A DNA stretch of 64,000 nucleotides. Source: a bacterium (GTDB lineage: Bacteria; Orphanbacterota; Orphanbacteria; Orphanbacterales; Orphanbacteraceae). The notes below the pieces were generated by a model. That model was not told the origin of the DNA, searched no databases, and saw nothing but the letters and a program-made list of their open reading frames with translations. Shown here piece after piece: positions 16,985 to 26,667 of this stretch (positions are counted from its first letter, which is position 1; each line of letters starts with the position of its first letter). The stretch lies in contig JALGYY010000025.1 of the NCBI GenBank assembly GCA_025782575.1, positions 1 to 64,000 of the forward strand. Direction: 5' to 3'. The position numbers were made by a program, and so were the translations under genes.

Positions 16985-19900
16985 TTGGACAGGTTCGGGA
17001 ATAGAGATACAACCATTTGCTTCTTCCCCCCAGCCAGGCGATTGACACGGCTCGCCGCGACGCTGATCCTCATTCTTTCGGGAGTCAGTCTCGCCCCGGC
17101 AACCGGCGCGGAAGAATGGAATAGTCCCGATCCCAGGTGGAGTCTCACGTACCTGCTTGAAGGGAGCAGAGCGATAGAGCAGCCGACGGATGTCATTACC
17201 CATCACAGCACATTACGAGCTCCTGCGATCCCGCCGCAGGACTCTCCCGACGTGGCCGTGCAACCAGGCACCAACGTCACCCAGACCGAAAACTCCACTT
17301 TTGTCGATCCGAATGACAACGACATCGTTTTTGTATCGACGAACGCCACGGATTGGCCGGTCACACAGGTTTACGGAACCGGCGTCTATTGGTCGCTCGA
17401 CGGTGGCGCTACCTGGGCCGGAAATGACTTCGGCCCCGGGGGTATCGGGAACAAGGGGGACCCCGCCGCAGTGATCCGAGGGATCGACGGACGGTGGGTC
17501 GTGGGTTACATCAATCCCGGTTTCGGCCAGGGAGTGAGCTACACTGACAACCAGGGAGCCTCCTGGTCCCACGTGTCGATCTTTCCGGGAGGCACACTCG
17601 ACAAGAATCACCTCATGGCGGACAACGTTCCCACGAGCGCGCACTACGGTAACCTCTATTCCGCGTGGTCGAATCTCGGCGGCGGAACCAATAACAACGA
17701 TATCGAGTTCGTCCGTTCCACCGACGGGGGTGTCACGTGGAGCGCTACAGCCGCCAACATCTCCAACAATGTCTTCTCCGGTTCCCATGATCAGGGAATC
17801 AATATCCAGGTGGGGCCGAACGGTGAGGTCTATACCACATGGGCGATCTACGACTCATGGCCGTCCGACGAGACGGCGATCGGCTTCAATCGATCACTCG
17901 ACGGCGGCGTTACCTGGACCGGAGAGTTCCGCGCAATTACCGGCATCCGGGGCCATAGAAATACGAGTCTTCCGAACACTTCGATCCGACGAAGCTCATT
18001 CCCATCCATGACCGTTGATGTGAGCGGCGGTGCGAATGACGGGGCGATCTACATCGTCTGGACCAATATCGGCGTGCCGGGGGTCAACACCGGAGACCCG
18101 GACATCTATATGGCCAAGTCGACGGACGGCGGTGTGAGTTTCGGAACGCCGACCCGCGTGAACCAGGATGCCACAACGAACGCCCAGTGGTTTCCCTGGA
18201 TCGCATGCGATCCGATTACCGGCAATCTCACGGTGGTGTTCTATGACCGGCGTGATGATCTGACCGATACGATCGCCCGTACATACATGGCCGTCTCTTC
18301 CGATGGAGGGGCGACATGGGATGACTTCGCGGTGGGGGACGTGAGCTTTACACCCATACCGATTCCGGGACTCGCCGGCGGCTATATGGGTGACTATCTG
18401 GGAATGGCCGTTTCCAACGGCAAGGCCTATCCGACGTGGAGCGATAACCGGAGCGGTAACTTTCTCTGCTACATCTCCCCCATCCTGCTGTCGCCGCCCA
18501 ATCAACCGAACCCGCCGACAGACGTTACGGCGTTCAGTGACTATCTCACTCCGACATCCGCCTGGCTTGACTGGACCGATGCGACGACATTCGCCGACGG
18601 GTCGCCGCTCGTCGACTTTTCGGTCGATATTCTGCGTGATGGTCTGTTCGTGACGAACGTGGACCAGGGAATACAGACATACAGCGATCCGGGGCTGGCG
18701 GACGGCCAGCAATACACCTATACACTACATACGCATGACGACATCACAGACAGCCTGAGCACGGGAATCAATGTGAGTGTCTATGCCGGAGGATCACCGA
18801 TACCGGAAGCACCGACCACCCCCGGATGTGTCGGCGGAGTGACCACAGCCTCTATTTCATGGACCAATCCTTCGACGCAGAATGACGGCACCACGCTCGA
18901 TGACTTCGCCGGCGTTCGAATCTATCGTAACGGCACGTTTCTGATTGAACTCGCCCGTCTTTCAACCGACGGAGGGAATGCTGATTCCTACATCGACTCT
19001 CCACCACCCGACTTTGTTTACATGTACGAGATTGCAGCGATCGACGACGAAATTCCGGTAAACGAAAGCTCACGAACTCCCGCGGTCTCCTGCTTTGTCG
19101 GTGATACCCCGGCCCTATTGGTCTGGCAACCGGCCGATGCCCTGTCGATCAGCGGCGACTCTCTCTTTGCGGAGCTTACTACTCTCGGCGAGAGTGTCTT
19201 TCTGACGGATGATCTCTTCTTCTTCGGCCCTGACCTGAACGCCCACGAAATTGTCTTCAGCTGCGTCGGCGTTACACCGAACAATCACATCGTCAGTGCA
19301 ATCGAAGGAGCCGCCCTCGATACGTTCGTCGCGAACGGGGGCGGTCTCTATCTCGAGGGAGGAAACTGCTTCAACTATGACCCTGAGATCACCGGCGGTT
19401 ACAACTTCCGCCCGATGTTCGGACTGAGCGACGGGCCGACCGGCACCGCCGACCTGCTCGGCCTGGACGGTTTGAATGACTTCGCCCAGTTCCAGTTCAC
19501 CTACACCGGCCAGAACAATCAGATCGATGAGCTCCAGCCGGGAGCCACGACTTCGCCGATCTTTGAAAACAACGTGAACGGAGATGTCGTAACTGTGGTC
19601 AAACCGGACTACGGTCTCGGCCGATCGATCGGCGCCACTTACGAGTTCGGGGGACTGATCACACCCGGCATCCCCGTCGCGGATCAGGTAGGGAAGAGTG
19701 GGCCCACAGGAAAAATCGCCGCCAACACGAAAGCCGATCTTTTGTCGGCCTATCTGGCTCTTTTCCGGTCGAACGGCGACCCGGTCATGTCCGTGAGTAC
19801 GGGAGTGATGCAGGACACGCTCCTGCAGGACTTCACATCATTTCAGTTGCTGACGATTTCAAACCCGGGGAGCGTGAACGACTGGCTGAGTTTTACAATT

Positions 19901-21289
19901 ACGGAGAATCCCGCGGCAAGCTGGCTTACTGTGACGCCTACTTCGAGTTCGGTGCTTCCAAACGGAATACGAACGGTCCAGATCGATTTCGACGCGACCG
20001 GACTCCTGCCCGGGCTGTTCACGACTGAACTGGTGATTGCAGGGAACGATCCGGCCAACCCGTTTGATACTGTCGCCGTCACGCTGACGGTGCTCGGTAA
20101 ACCAGGCATCGCAGTCGATCCGGACACACTCGTCTTCTCGATGCTGCCCGATGAAACCGTCCTCAGCAGCCTGACGATCTCGAACACCGGTCTCGGCGAC
20201 CTTACATATGATCTGGTCATGATCGGTACCGGTGGTGTGGAGCGGGAGGCCTTCAATGATGTCGCACTCAGTCAGGGACTGAATTCAGCGTATCGTGGAA
20301 ATGTCTATGAGATTGATATCGGTGTTGCTCTTCGTCAGATCGACCAATACCTAAGCATACCTGTTCCATCTGACCTGGAATTCTTCATCTATGAAAACAG
20401 TCTCGCCACCGGAACGTTCACCAAGGTCCTCAGCAAGACCATTACGTCGGGAACAGGAGAAGGGTGGTACTCCACAGGGAGAATCGATTTTGTTCTCGAC
20501 CCGGCAAAATCGTACTTCATCGGTTGCGGTGTTAATGGTTCCGCCACGTTTTTCAGGGACGACGGGGAGAATCTCCCCCAGACGACGGCGTTCGGCACAT
20601 TGAAGCACCCGGGCGGGACGGCCGGTTACCCGCCGCCACCTACGACATTGATCAATAACAACGGTTCAGCAATATGGGCTCAGGCAATGGATTACGGCGT
20701 CCCCCTCGACGTGTCGATCCAGTCTGTCATGGCCGGAACGATTCTCCCCGGTCAGAGCACCGTGGTCGATATCGAGGTAACAAGCCAGCTCGACATCGAT
20801 CAAAGCACCGCTGTCCTGAACATCACTCACAACGACCCCCTCCTGGGTAAAATAATCGTTCCGATTCCGATCAACGTCGTTGATCCGACCGAAGTAGCGG
20901 CGGCGAACGATTTCCGTCCCCCGTCGATTGCATTGCACGCGCCGGCACCGAACCCGTTTCGCGGCGCCACGGTGATTCGATATGACCTGCCGATTCGTGC
21001 CGACGTCCGGATCACCGTGTTCGACGTGGCGGGACGGCTCGTTCGTACGACGGCTCGTTCGTACGCTCGTCGATCGTCCGGAGGACGCGGGCTTCCGATC
21101 GATTTCATGGGACGGCCGAAATGGGAGAGGCCGGAGCGCCGCGCCGGGAATCTACTTCTATTCATTGGAGACGGGCGGCGAAGTACATCGCAAGAAGATG
21201 GTGCTGCTCAGGTAGGGCTGTGCTTCAGTTGCCCAGGGGAGAATGAGGGACGTCGTAATCGATCAGCTTCGTCTCGTGGAAGAGGGTGA
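16985..21289 (+). CDS. large secreted BNR-repeat (sialidase-like) protein, C-terminus frameshifted
   Basis: TTG 16985 is chosen because AAGGAG lies 7 nt upstream and a signal peptide follows (ending ATGAEE). Residues about 60-510 carry BNR/Asp-box repeats (STDGGVTW, SLDGGVTW, SSDGGATW) of a sialidase-like beta-propeller. Two Fn3-like regions follow, then a domain with an open-ended glycine-rich strand (VANGGGLYLEGG), then HYDIN-like beta domains of about 100 residues (LTISNTGLGDLTYDLV). The end should be a FlgD-like domain (PNPFRGATVIRYDLP, VFDVAGRLVR), but a 16-bp duplication at 21033-21065 shifts the frame, and the protein reads into unrelated sequence to 21289. Substrate not predictable; the true product is probably exported and surface-attached. 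Confidence 0.85.
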   Translation: MDRFGNRDTTICFFPPARRLTRLAATLILILSGVSLAPATGAEEWNSPDPRWSLTYLLEGSRAIEQPTDVITHHSTLRAPAIPPQDSPDVAVQPGTNVTQTENSTFVDPNDNDIVFVSTNATDWPVTQVYGTGVYWSLDGGATWAGNDFGPGGIGNKGDPAAVIRGIDGRWVVGYINPGFGQGVSYTDNQGASWSHVSIFPGGTLDKNHLMADNVPTSAHYGNLYSAWSNLGGGTNNNDIEFVRSTDGGVTWSATAANISNNVFSGSHDQGINIQVGPNGEVYTTWAIYDSWPSDETAIGFNRSLDGGVTWTGEFRAITGIRGHRNTSLPNTSIRRSSFPSMTVDVSGGANDGAIYIVWTNIGVPGVNTGDPDIYMAKSTDGGVSFGTPTRVNQDATTNAQWFPWIACDPITGNLTVVFYDRRDDLTDTIARTYMAVSSDGGATWDDFAVGDVSFTPIPIPGLAGGYMGDYLGMAVSNGKAYPTWSDNRSGNFLCYISPILLSPPNQPNPPTDVTAFSDYLTPTSAWLDWTDATTFADGSPLVDFSVDILRDGLFVTNVDQGIQTYSDPGLADGQQYTYTLHTHDDITDSLSTGINVSVYAGGSPIPEAPTTPGCVGGVTTASISWTNPSTQNDGTTLDDFAGVRIYRNGTFLIELARLSTDGGNADSYIDSPPPDFVYMYEIAAIDDEIPVNESSRTPAVSCFVGDTPALLVWQPADALSISGDSLFAELTTLGESVFLTDDLFFFGPDLNAHEIVFSCVGVTPNNHIVSAIEGAALDTFVANGGGLYLEGGNCFNYDPEITGGYNFRPMFGLSDGPTGTADLLGLDGLNDFAQFQFTYTGQNNQIDELQPGATTSPIFENNVNGDVVTVVKPDYGLGRSIGATYEFGGLITPGIPVADQVGKSGPTGKIAANTKADLLSAYLALFRSNGDPVMSVSTGVMQDTLLQDFTSFQLLTISNPGSVNDWLSFTITENPAASWLTVTPTSSSVLPNGIRTVQIDFDATGLLPGLFTTELVIAGNDPANPFDTVAVTLTVLGKPGIAVDPDTLVFSMLPDETVLSSLTISNTGLGDLTYDLVMIGTGGVEREAFNDVALSQGLNSAYRGNVYEIDIGVALRQIDQYLSIPVPSDLEFFIYENSLATGTFTKVLSKTITSGTGEGWYSTGRIDFVLDPAKSYFIGCGVNGSATFFRDDGENLPQTTAFGTLKHPGGTAGYPPPPTTLINNNGSAIWAQAMDYGVPLDVSIQSVMAGTILPGQSTVVDIEVTSQLDIDQSTAVLNITHNDPLLGKIIVPIPINVVDPTEVAAANDFRPPSIALHAPAPNPFRGATVIRYDLPIRADVRITVFDVAGRLVRTTARSYARRSSGGRGLPIDFMGRPKWERPERRAGNLLLFIGDGRRSTSQEDGAAQVGLCFSCPGENEGRRNRSASSRGRG
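21033..21065 (+). repeat. 16-bp tandem duplication causing a frameshift
   Basis: Bases 21034-21049 and 21050-21065 are identical 16-mers (plus one shared base at 21033). Sixteen is not a multiple of three. Removing one copy makes GRLVR continue as TLVDRPEDAGFRSISWDG and restores the family-typical ending. Confidence 0.9.
21066..21215 (+). pseudogene. displaced FlgD-like C-terminus of the BNR protein
   Basis: The frame ending at 21215 encodes TLVDRPEDAGFRSISWDG, then GIYFYSLETG and a terminal KKMVLLR. This is the usual ending of FlgD-like C-terminal domains of secreted proteins in FCB-type bacteria. It is out of frame with the upstream gene because of the 16-bp duplication, so it is reached only after deletion of one copy or ribosomal slippage. 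Confidence 0.85.
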
Positions 21290-22280
21290 TGCCGCCGATA
21301 CCAAGCTCGGGAATCGGCGGAATCAGAAAATCGTAACCCCTCTGGTGCACCGGCCCGACACCGGGAGCAAAGTCGGCGATGGCAATACTGTAGCTATGAA
21401 AACTACCGATTGTCTCTCCATCCTGCCCAACGATGTCCGATTCGCCAAAATCGAAGAAGTAGGCCACGCGAATCACATCGAACCGGCCGGCCGGCGTATC
21501 CACTGAGCGCTCACCCACAATAGCCCCATACTCCCATATGTTGTCGGCCAACCCCCGTGCCAGTTGATGCCGGAATGATGTACCCTCCTCGGCCGGTCCT
21601 TTCACGATTGTGAACGATGAATCGGGATGAACATCGCCGTAATACCCGATCCAGCCTCCCTTCTTCTCGAAAGGGGCGGGACGAAAGGAGTTCTCGAAGA
21701 GCGGGCCGGTCAGGAGGTCTTTCCCAGCCGGATCATGAGACGACGGAACAAAGCCCCCCTCTTCCAGCCGAGAGCGAAGATCGGGCCGTGCGAGCCAGAT
21801 CCTGTTCAGGATCGATGGAGGTAGCCCTAAACTTTTCAGATTGACCTTCGGCAGATGAGGGTCAGTTGCCGATACGGTTTCGAGAGCCTGCTTCCTGCCG
21901 CCTGCTGAGTTTGTCATGCCGTTGAACCGCAGTTGGAAATCAGATTCAGTGTCAACGCTCGTCGCCCTGGGAAAATCGATCATCACCCGTCTCTCGATAT
22001 CCCTGAAATCCAGATCTTCGGGATCGATATCCGCGAGCCCGGCGAGAGCGTCCGGCATTCCTTCGGCCGAAAAGTACTGTGCAAACTCAAACGTCCATGA
22101 ATCTCCGTCCGCGTTAGGCCAGAGCTCATCGATATCATCATCGGTACGACCGAAAAACGGTGGCGGGAGGAGCCCCGTTGAATGTTCGGCGCTGCAGGAG
22201 AGAATCAGAATGCCGGTCAGAAAGAGAATGAGGACGCCGCCCCATCGACCGATCGAGCGCGCACTACATCTTTCATTCAT
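21225..22280 (-). CDS. predicted outer-surface lipoprotein, family unknown
   Basis: I set the start at ATG 22280 because GAGG lies 6-7 nt upstream; a longer frame to 22361 lacks support. The product is about 351 residues. A positively charged n-region and hydrophobic core end in ILILSC, a plausible lipobox, followed by SAEHSTG. The rest is a soluble domain of unknown family, with a mid-protein GxWIGYYGDVHPDSSF region and a later stretch, VDTPAGRFDVIRVAYFFDFG, that resembles the beta-structure of small secreted domains measuring or binding ligands. It converges on the BNR gene, with only 9 nt between the restored stop (21215) and this stop. Confidence 0.75.
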   Translation of the reverse strand: MNERCSARSIGRWGGVLILFLTGILILSCSAEHSTGLLPPPFFGRTDDDIDELWPNADGDSWTFEFAQYFSAEGMPDALAGLADIDPEDLDFRDIERRVMIDFPRATSVDTESDFQLRFNGMTNSAGGRKQALETVSATDPHLPKVNLKSLGLPPSILNRIWLARPDLRSRLEEGGFVPSSHDPAGKDLLTGPLFENSFRPAPFEKKGGWIGYYGDVHPDSSFTIVKGPAEEGTSFRHQLARGLADNIWEYGAIVGERSVDTPAGRFDVIRVAYFFDFGESDIVGQDGETIGSFHSYSIAIADFAPGVGPVHQRGYDFLIPPIPELGIGGITLFHETKLIDYDVPHSPLGN

Positions 22281-22442
22281 GAGAAACCTCGCTCCGGGGA
22301 TGGAGACAGGCATGGCCCGCGTTGGTATATATATTATCGATTGCGCGGGCGGGGCTGTCAAGCGAACGAACGGATATCGTCGGGAACAGCTGACTGGCGG
22401 TCACTGACGATTAAATAGTCGGTTCCAGTCAGTCTGGATTTC

Positions 22443-22459
22443 ACTCCCAGGCTGGGAGT
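22443..22459. terminator. small hairpin after the adenosyltransferase gene
   Basis: Perfect arms ACTCCCA and TGGGAGT with a 3-nt loop. No T-run on either strand, so terminator function is only possible. Confidence 0.3.
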
Positions 22460-22490
22460 TCGTTATCAAAGAAGATCCCGCGTTAATTCC

Positions 22491-22548
22491 GGGGACACAA
22501 TACGCAATTCCCCCGCTCCGTTTTGGCGGAGTTGCGTATTGTGTCCCC
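22491..22548. repeat. palindromic REP-like element, copy 2
   Basis: Perfect 17-bp arms (22491-22507 and 22532-22548) beginning GGGGACACAATACGC, with an inner CTCCG/CGGAG stem and a TTTTGG loop. It lies just past the 3' end of the adenosyltransferase gene and could also shape its transcript end. Confidence 0.88.
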
Positions 22549-22560
22549 ATAACTAGCGGG

Positions 22561-23109
22561 CTAAACTTCCCCGTCCCACTCGGTTTCCGCGACTCCGGAC
22601 GTCCGGTTCGCGGCACGGGCAAAAACAAAGAGGAAATCGGAAAGACGGTTCAGATAACGAATCGCCTCGGGGGGGACTTCTTCTTTCGATCGGGCAAGCT
22701 CAACGACAATCCGCTCGGCCCGCCGGCAGACTGACCGGGCTTGGTGCAGAGAGGCACCGGCAGGCGATCCGCCTGGAAGTATGAACTGCTTCAGTGGGGG
22801 GAGCTGTTCTTCCTGCTCGTCGATGGCCCGCTCGAGCGTCGCGATCTCTTCGTCTCCCACCGGCTTGTGTTTCGCTTTGCCGGTCGGATCAGCGAGAGTC
22901 GCGCCGAGACGGAAGAGATGGTGCTGAACCCGGACTAGGTCCGGGCGCAGCCCATTCTCTTTTTTCATGTGCGCCAGAACGAGCCCGAGCGCACTGTTCA
23001 ACTCATCGACATTGCCGTACGAGGCTACCCGCAGATCGTCCTTCCCCCTACGACTTCCTCCGTAAAGAGAAGTCTCTCCCTCATCCCCCGTCTTCGTGTA
23101 GATCTTCAC
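22561..23109 (-). CDS. pduO: PduO-type cob(I)alamin adenosyltransferase
   Basis: 182 residues. The N-terminal ATP-binding signature YTKTGDEGETSLYGG and the later RAERIVVEL and RYLNRLSDFLFVFARAAN are characteristic of the PduO/MMAB family. The enzyme transfers the adenosyl group of ATP to cob(I)alamin, making adenosylcobalamin. GTG 23109 is preceded by GGAG. It starts 18 nt after nrdJ, which needs exactly this cofactor, so the two form a functional pair. Confidence 0.95.
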   Translation of the reverse strand: MKIYTKTGDEGETSLYGGSRRGKDDLRVASYGNVDELNSALGLVLAHMKKENGLRPDLVRVQHHLFRLGATLADPTGKAKHKPVGDEEIATLERAIDEQEEQLPPLKQFILPGGSPAGASLHQARSVCRRAERIVVELARSKEEVPPEAIRYLNRLSDFLFVFARAANRTSGVAETEWDGEV

Positions 23110-23127
23110 CAGAGCTCCGCTTATCTG

Positions 23128-25917
23128 CTAAGAGCAGCCGGACGTTGTACCGCAATTGTTGCACTTGTAACAGGCACCATTTCGGACCATGATCGAACCG
23201 CAGGTGTAACAGGTCGGCGCGTCTGACTGCGCCTCGAACACCTGTTTCTCATACTGTCGGACTTCGTCCGCCGTATGGTCGAGCCGGCTGATCGGCGTTA
23301 TTTTTGTACCGAAGACGCCGTCAAAAAGCTCGGCCTGCGTATCTTCGGTCTCTGCAAACTCTTCGGGCGCAAGCTTCTCGGTCAGGAACTTGAGTGCCAG
23401 CCAGCGAAAGATGTAATCGGTTACCGACTTGGCGATCGGGATTTCCTTGTTGTTAGTAAACCCTGACGGCTCGAACCGCATGTGGCTGAATTTATTGCAG
23501 AGTACCTCGAGGGGCACGCCGTACTGAAGGGCCATCGAAATCGACGTGGCGAATCCGTCCATCAGTCCGGAGACAACCGATCCTTCTTTCGACATGGTAA
23601 TAAAAATCTCACCGGGAATCCCATCGACGTACAACCCGACCGTGATGTATCCCTCGTGCCCACCCACGCTGAATTTGTGAGTGATCGAGCGACGCTCGTC
23701 GGGGAGCCGCCGCCGGTACGCTTTGTAACGGTCTTCCTGCTTCGACCCTGATTCGCCCTCATCGACCGTCGTCAGCGGCTGGGTTCGTTTCGATCCGTCC
23801 CGATAGATCGCGATCGCCTTGACGCCCAGTTTCCATGCCTGGATATAGGTGTCCATGATGTTGTCCGGTGTCGAGTCGGTCGGCATGTTGACAGTTTTCG
23901 AAATCGCACCAGACAGAAACGGCTGCACCGCTCCCATCATACGCACGTGCCCCATAGGCTGGATCGAACGAACGCCGGCGTTAGGCCTGAACGCGCAGTC
24001 GAAGATCGGGAGATGGGCGTCCTTCAATCCGGGAGCGCCTTCAATCGTGTCCTGGCCGTCGATGTAATCCAGAATGCTCGCGATTTGATTTGTGTCATAA
24101 CCATTGGACTTGAGAGCCAAGGGAACGGTCCGGTTCACGATCTTCATGAGACCGCCGCCGACCAGTTTCTTGTATTTGACGAGAGCTATGTCCGGCTCAA
24201 TTCCGGTCGTGTCGCAATCCATCAGGAAGCCGATCGTTCCGGTCGGTGCAAGTACGGTGACCTGCGAGTTCCGGTAGCCGTATTTCGTGCCGAGCGCGAC
24301 CGCTTCATCCCAGACAATTTCCGACCGTGCCCAGAGTTCCGATGGGAGCGAGTCGGCGGGAATGCTGAGCGCCGCCGTCCTGTGCTTCTTCATGACCCGG
24401 AGCATGGGCTCACGGTTGTCCGCGAATCCCGTAAAGGGCCCGACCCTTTCGGCGATCATCGCCGACTGCCGGTACGCCCTGCCGGATAGAATCGACGTGA
24501 GGACTGCCGCGTAGTCACGGCCCGGGTCCGAGTCGTACGGGAGGCCGTTCGCCATCAGAAGCGCGCCCAGGTTGGCATATCCGAGTCCGAGCGGCCTGTA
24601 TGCGTGAGAGTTCTTCTCGATCGGCGGAGTCGGATAGCTCGCCCTGTCGACGAGAATCTCCTGCGCCGTAAGAATGATATCGACAGTATGGCAATATCGC
24701 TCACTGTCGAATGACCCATCATCACGACGATAGCGCATCAGATTGATCGATGCGAGATTGCACGCCGAATCATCGAGGAACATGTACTCCGAACAAGGGT
24801 TGGATGCGTTGATCTTCCCGTCGTTCGCGCACGTGTGCCAGTCGTTGACCGTCGTGTCGAACTGCATTCCGGGATCGCCGCACACATGGGTCGCATCGGC
24901 GATCTTTTTCATGAGATCGCGCGCACGATAGGTGTCGATGATCTTGCCGTCCCGGACAGCACGAGTGTGCCACTCCCCGTCCTCGATCACGGCTCTCATG
25001 AATTCGTCGTTTACCCGCACACTGTTATTCGAGTTCTGGAAGAAGATCGATCCGTATGCTTCACCGTCCATCGACCCGTCGTAACCATTCTCGATGAGTA
25101 CCCAGGCCTTCTTTTCTTCTTTCGCCTTGCATTCGATGAAGTCTTCGATGTCCGGATGATCGGCGTTCAGGATCACCATCTTCGCCGCGCGCCTGGTTTT
25201 CCCGCCCGATTTGATTACGCCGGCGAACGCATCGTACCCGCGCATGAACGAAACGGGTCCCGAGCATGTACCTCCGCTCGAAAGCAGTTCCCTTGAAGAT
25301 CGGATCGGCGACAGATTCGATCCTGTTCCGCTTCCCCACTTGAACAGCATCCCCTCCGTCTTGGCGAGCGAGAGAATCGACTCCATCTTGTCTTCCACGG
25401 AGTTGATGAAGCACGCGGAACATTGCGGCTTCGTTTCGATTCCCACGTTGAACCAGACCGGACTATTAAAGGAAGCGTTCTGGTGAAGGAGCAGGTAGAT
25501 GAGCTCATGATGGAAGACCTCGCGATCCTCCTCGGTAGCGAAGTATCCCCCCTCGGCGCCCCACCCGGCGATCGTGTCCGCCACACGGCTGATGACGAGC
25601 CGGAGGCTCCGCTCACCTTTACCGTCCGGTTTACGCCGGTGAAAATACTTCGATACCGCCACGTTCGTCGCCAGCTGCGACCAGAACGTGGGAAACTCGA
25701 TCTCTTTACTCTCGAAGACCACCCGGCCACCTTCGCCGGTGATCGAAGCGTCCCGCATTTCCCACTCCACCTCGTCGTAAGGATGGGATCCCTCGGTGGA
25801 GTAGATTCTTGAAAAGGTCAGCCCCTCGGCTGCCTTGCTCTTCTTCCTGGTTTCGTTCTGCTCGAGGACCGCTCCCCCCGCCACTTCACTCGCCAGCTTC
25901 TTCCCTTCCCCGGTCAC
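23128..25917 (-). CDS. nrdJ: B12-dependent (class II) ribonucleotide reductase
   Basis: 929 residues. The protein reduces ribonucleotides to deoxyribonucleotides using adenosylcobalamin, in air or without it. Visible are the substrate-radical site NPCSEYMFLDDSACNLASIN, the redox Cys in QCSACFINSVEDKM, the finger-loop stretch APTGTIGFLMDCDTTGIEPD, and a C-terminal Cys-rich tail (CYTCGS, CYKCNNCGTTSGCS) that shuttles reducing power. GTG 25917 is chosen because GGAGG lies about 6 nt upstream and the overlapping ATG is followed at once by a stop. It is first in an operon with the adenosyltransferase and is preceded by a long structured leader. Confidence 0.97.
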   Translation of the reverse strand: MTGEGKKLASEVAGGAVLEQNETRKKSKAAEGLTFSRIYSTEGSHPYDEVEWEMRDASITGEGGRVVFESKEIEFPTFWSQLATNVAVSKYFHRRKPDGKGERSLRLVISRVADTIAGWGAEGGYFATEEDREVFHHELIYLLLHQNASFNSPVWFNVGIETKPQCSACFINSVEDKMESILSLAKTEGMLFKWGSGTGSNLSPIRSSRELLSSGGTCSGPVSFMRGYDAFAGVIKSGGKTRRAAKMVILNADHPDIEDFIECKAKEEKKAWVLIENGYDGSMDGEAYGSIFFQNSNNSVRVNDEFMRAVIEDGEWHTRAVRDGKIIDTYRARDLMKKIADATHVCGDPGMQFDTTVNDWHTCANDGKINASNPCSEYMFLDDSACNLASINLMRYRRDDGSFDSERYCHTVDIILTAQEILVDRASYPTPPIEKNSHAYRPLGLGYANLGALLMANGLPYDSDPGRDYAAVLTSILSGRAYRQSAMIAERVGPFTGFADNREPMLRVMKKHRTAALSIPADSLPSELWARSEIVWDEAVALGTKYGYRNSQVTVLAPTGTIGFLMDCDTTGIEPDIALVKYKKLVGGGLMKIVNRTVPLALKSNGYDTNQIASILDYIDGQDTIEGAPGLKDAHLPIFDCAFRPNAGVRSIQPMGHVRMMGAVQPFLSGAISKTVNMPTDSTPDNIMDTYIQAWKLGVKAIAIYRDGSKRTQPLTTVDEGESGSKQEDRYKAYRRRLPDERRSITHKFSVGGHEGYITVGLYVDGIPGEIFITMSKEGSVVSGLMDGFATSISMALQYGVPLEVLCNKFSHMRFEPSGFTNNKEIPIAKSVTDYIFRWLALKFLTEKLAPEEFAETEDTQAELFDGVFGTKITPISRLDHTADEVRQYEKQVFEAQSDAPTCYTCGSIMVRNGACYKCNNCGTTSGCS

Positions 25918-25954
25918 ATCGCTCCTCCCCTTTGGTGAAAGACCTGTGATGCTC

Positions 25955-26065
25955 GCCCCATCGGTGGGGCGATTGACCGGTCCTCTGTGGCACCGACCCT
26001 GTAACGGTGCCGCAACGGACCAATCACCAATTCGGGTGAGAGGGATTCAAACTAAGCCTCTCACC
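25955..26065 (-). promoter_or_regulatory. structured leader of nrdJ
   Basis: On the transcript three hairpins follow each other. The first (26035-26065) has a perfect 9-bp stem. The second (25971-26025) has an outer GATTG/CAATC stem, GTCC/GGAC, a 5x5 internal loop, and a 7-bp GGCACCG/CGGTGCC stem with a 9-nt loop. The third (25955-25970) is GCCCCA/TGGGGC. The second and third touch without a gap, about 40 nt before the start codon. I did not find the conserved B12 box of cobalamin riboswitches. Regulatory function is inferred from structure and from the neighbouring B12 enzymes. Confidence 0.5.
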
Positions 26066-26667
26066 ACACTAAACAAATGTCAAGTATTCCGGGCCCGGAG
26101 CCACAAAGAGGGCAGAAAAAGGGCGTATTTCTCCGTGGTATCCTGCGCTATTTGCTCGCAACCGACGCGATATCAAGTAGTTATCTTGCGAGAGCTCCCA
26201 ATCATGGTGATGAACTCGGATGAAAGGGCCCCAATATATGGTGTTAGGCGGATCGTCAACACACCACATCTGCCGGTATTGGCAATATAAAGAGTGGCCC
26301 CGAAGCCTGTCAAAGGAAAAGTGACAAATAGATGAACCAATTCACACGAAAATCTATAACGAATTGAACGGAAATGAATTGGGGAGCAAAAAAAATTATC
26401 GGGGGTTGGCTGGGGCCCAACTGGACAATTCCATGCGGAACGGATTGACGGAAGATTGAGCAAGAGAGACAATGCCGAGGTTCCGGATCAGCTGTTTTCA
26501 GGTGTGACGATGAGATGCGCCGACGTTCCGATCGGCCGATGCGGGAGGACGCGCCGACTTACCGGTTGACTTGTTGTGCTTGCCTTGTTCCCAGCGGCGG
26601 CGATCAGGCTTGACGATGAGGACATTCGGGCGTCAGAGCCTCGAGAATGCAGGTCTGTACGGCCGGC
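26066..26667. other. intergenic region upstream of nrdJ
   Basis: About 600 bp without a supported gene, with a promoter at 26284-26313 (minus). A short minus-strand frame at 26069-26269 has no ribosome site or recognisable domain. Bases 26315-26400 are AT-rich. Confidence 0.6.
26284..26313 (-). promoter_or_regulatory. nrdJ: promoter for the nrdJ-pduO operon
   Basis: On the minus strand TTGACA (26313-26308), an 18-nt spacer, and TATATT (26289-26284). If it drives nrdJ the leader is about 360 nt and includes all three hairpins. Confidence 0.6.

Noticed and set aside
25955-26065. Cobalamin riboswitch upstream of nrdJ
   Set aside because: The conserved B12 box and core sequence were not found; kept only as an unassigned structured leader.
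26035-26070. T-arm-like sequence ending CACCACA, suggesting a tRNA or tmRNA end
   Set aside because: The loop is 13 nt rather than 7, and no acceptor, D or anticodon arm exists upstream.
26069-26269. 66-residue minus-strand ORF in the nrdJ leader
   Set aside because: No ribosome site, no domain, and it lies in the predicted untranslated leader.
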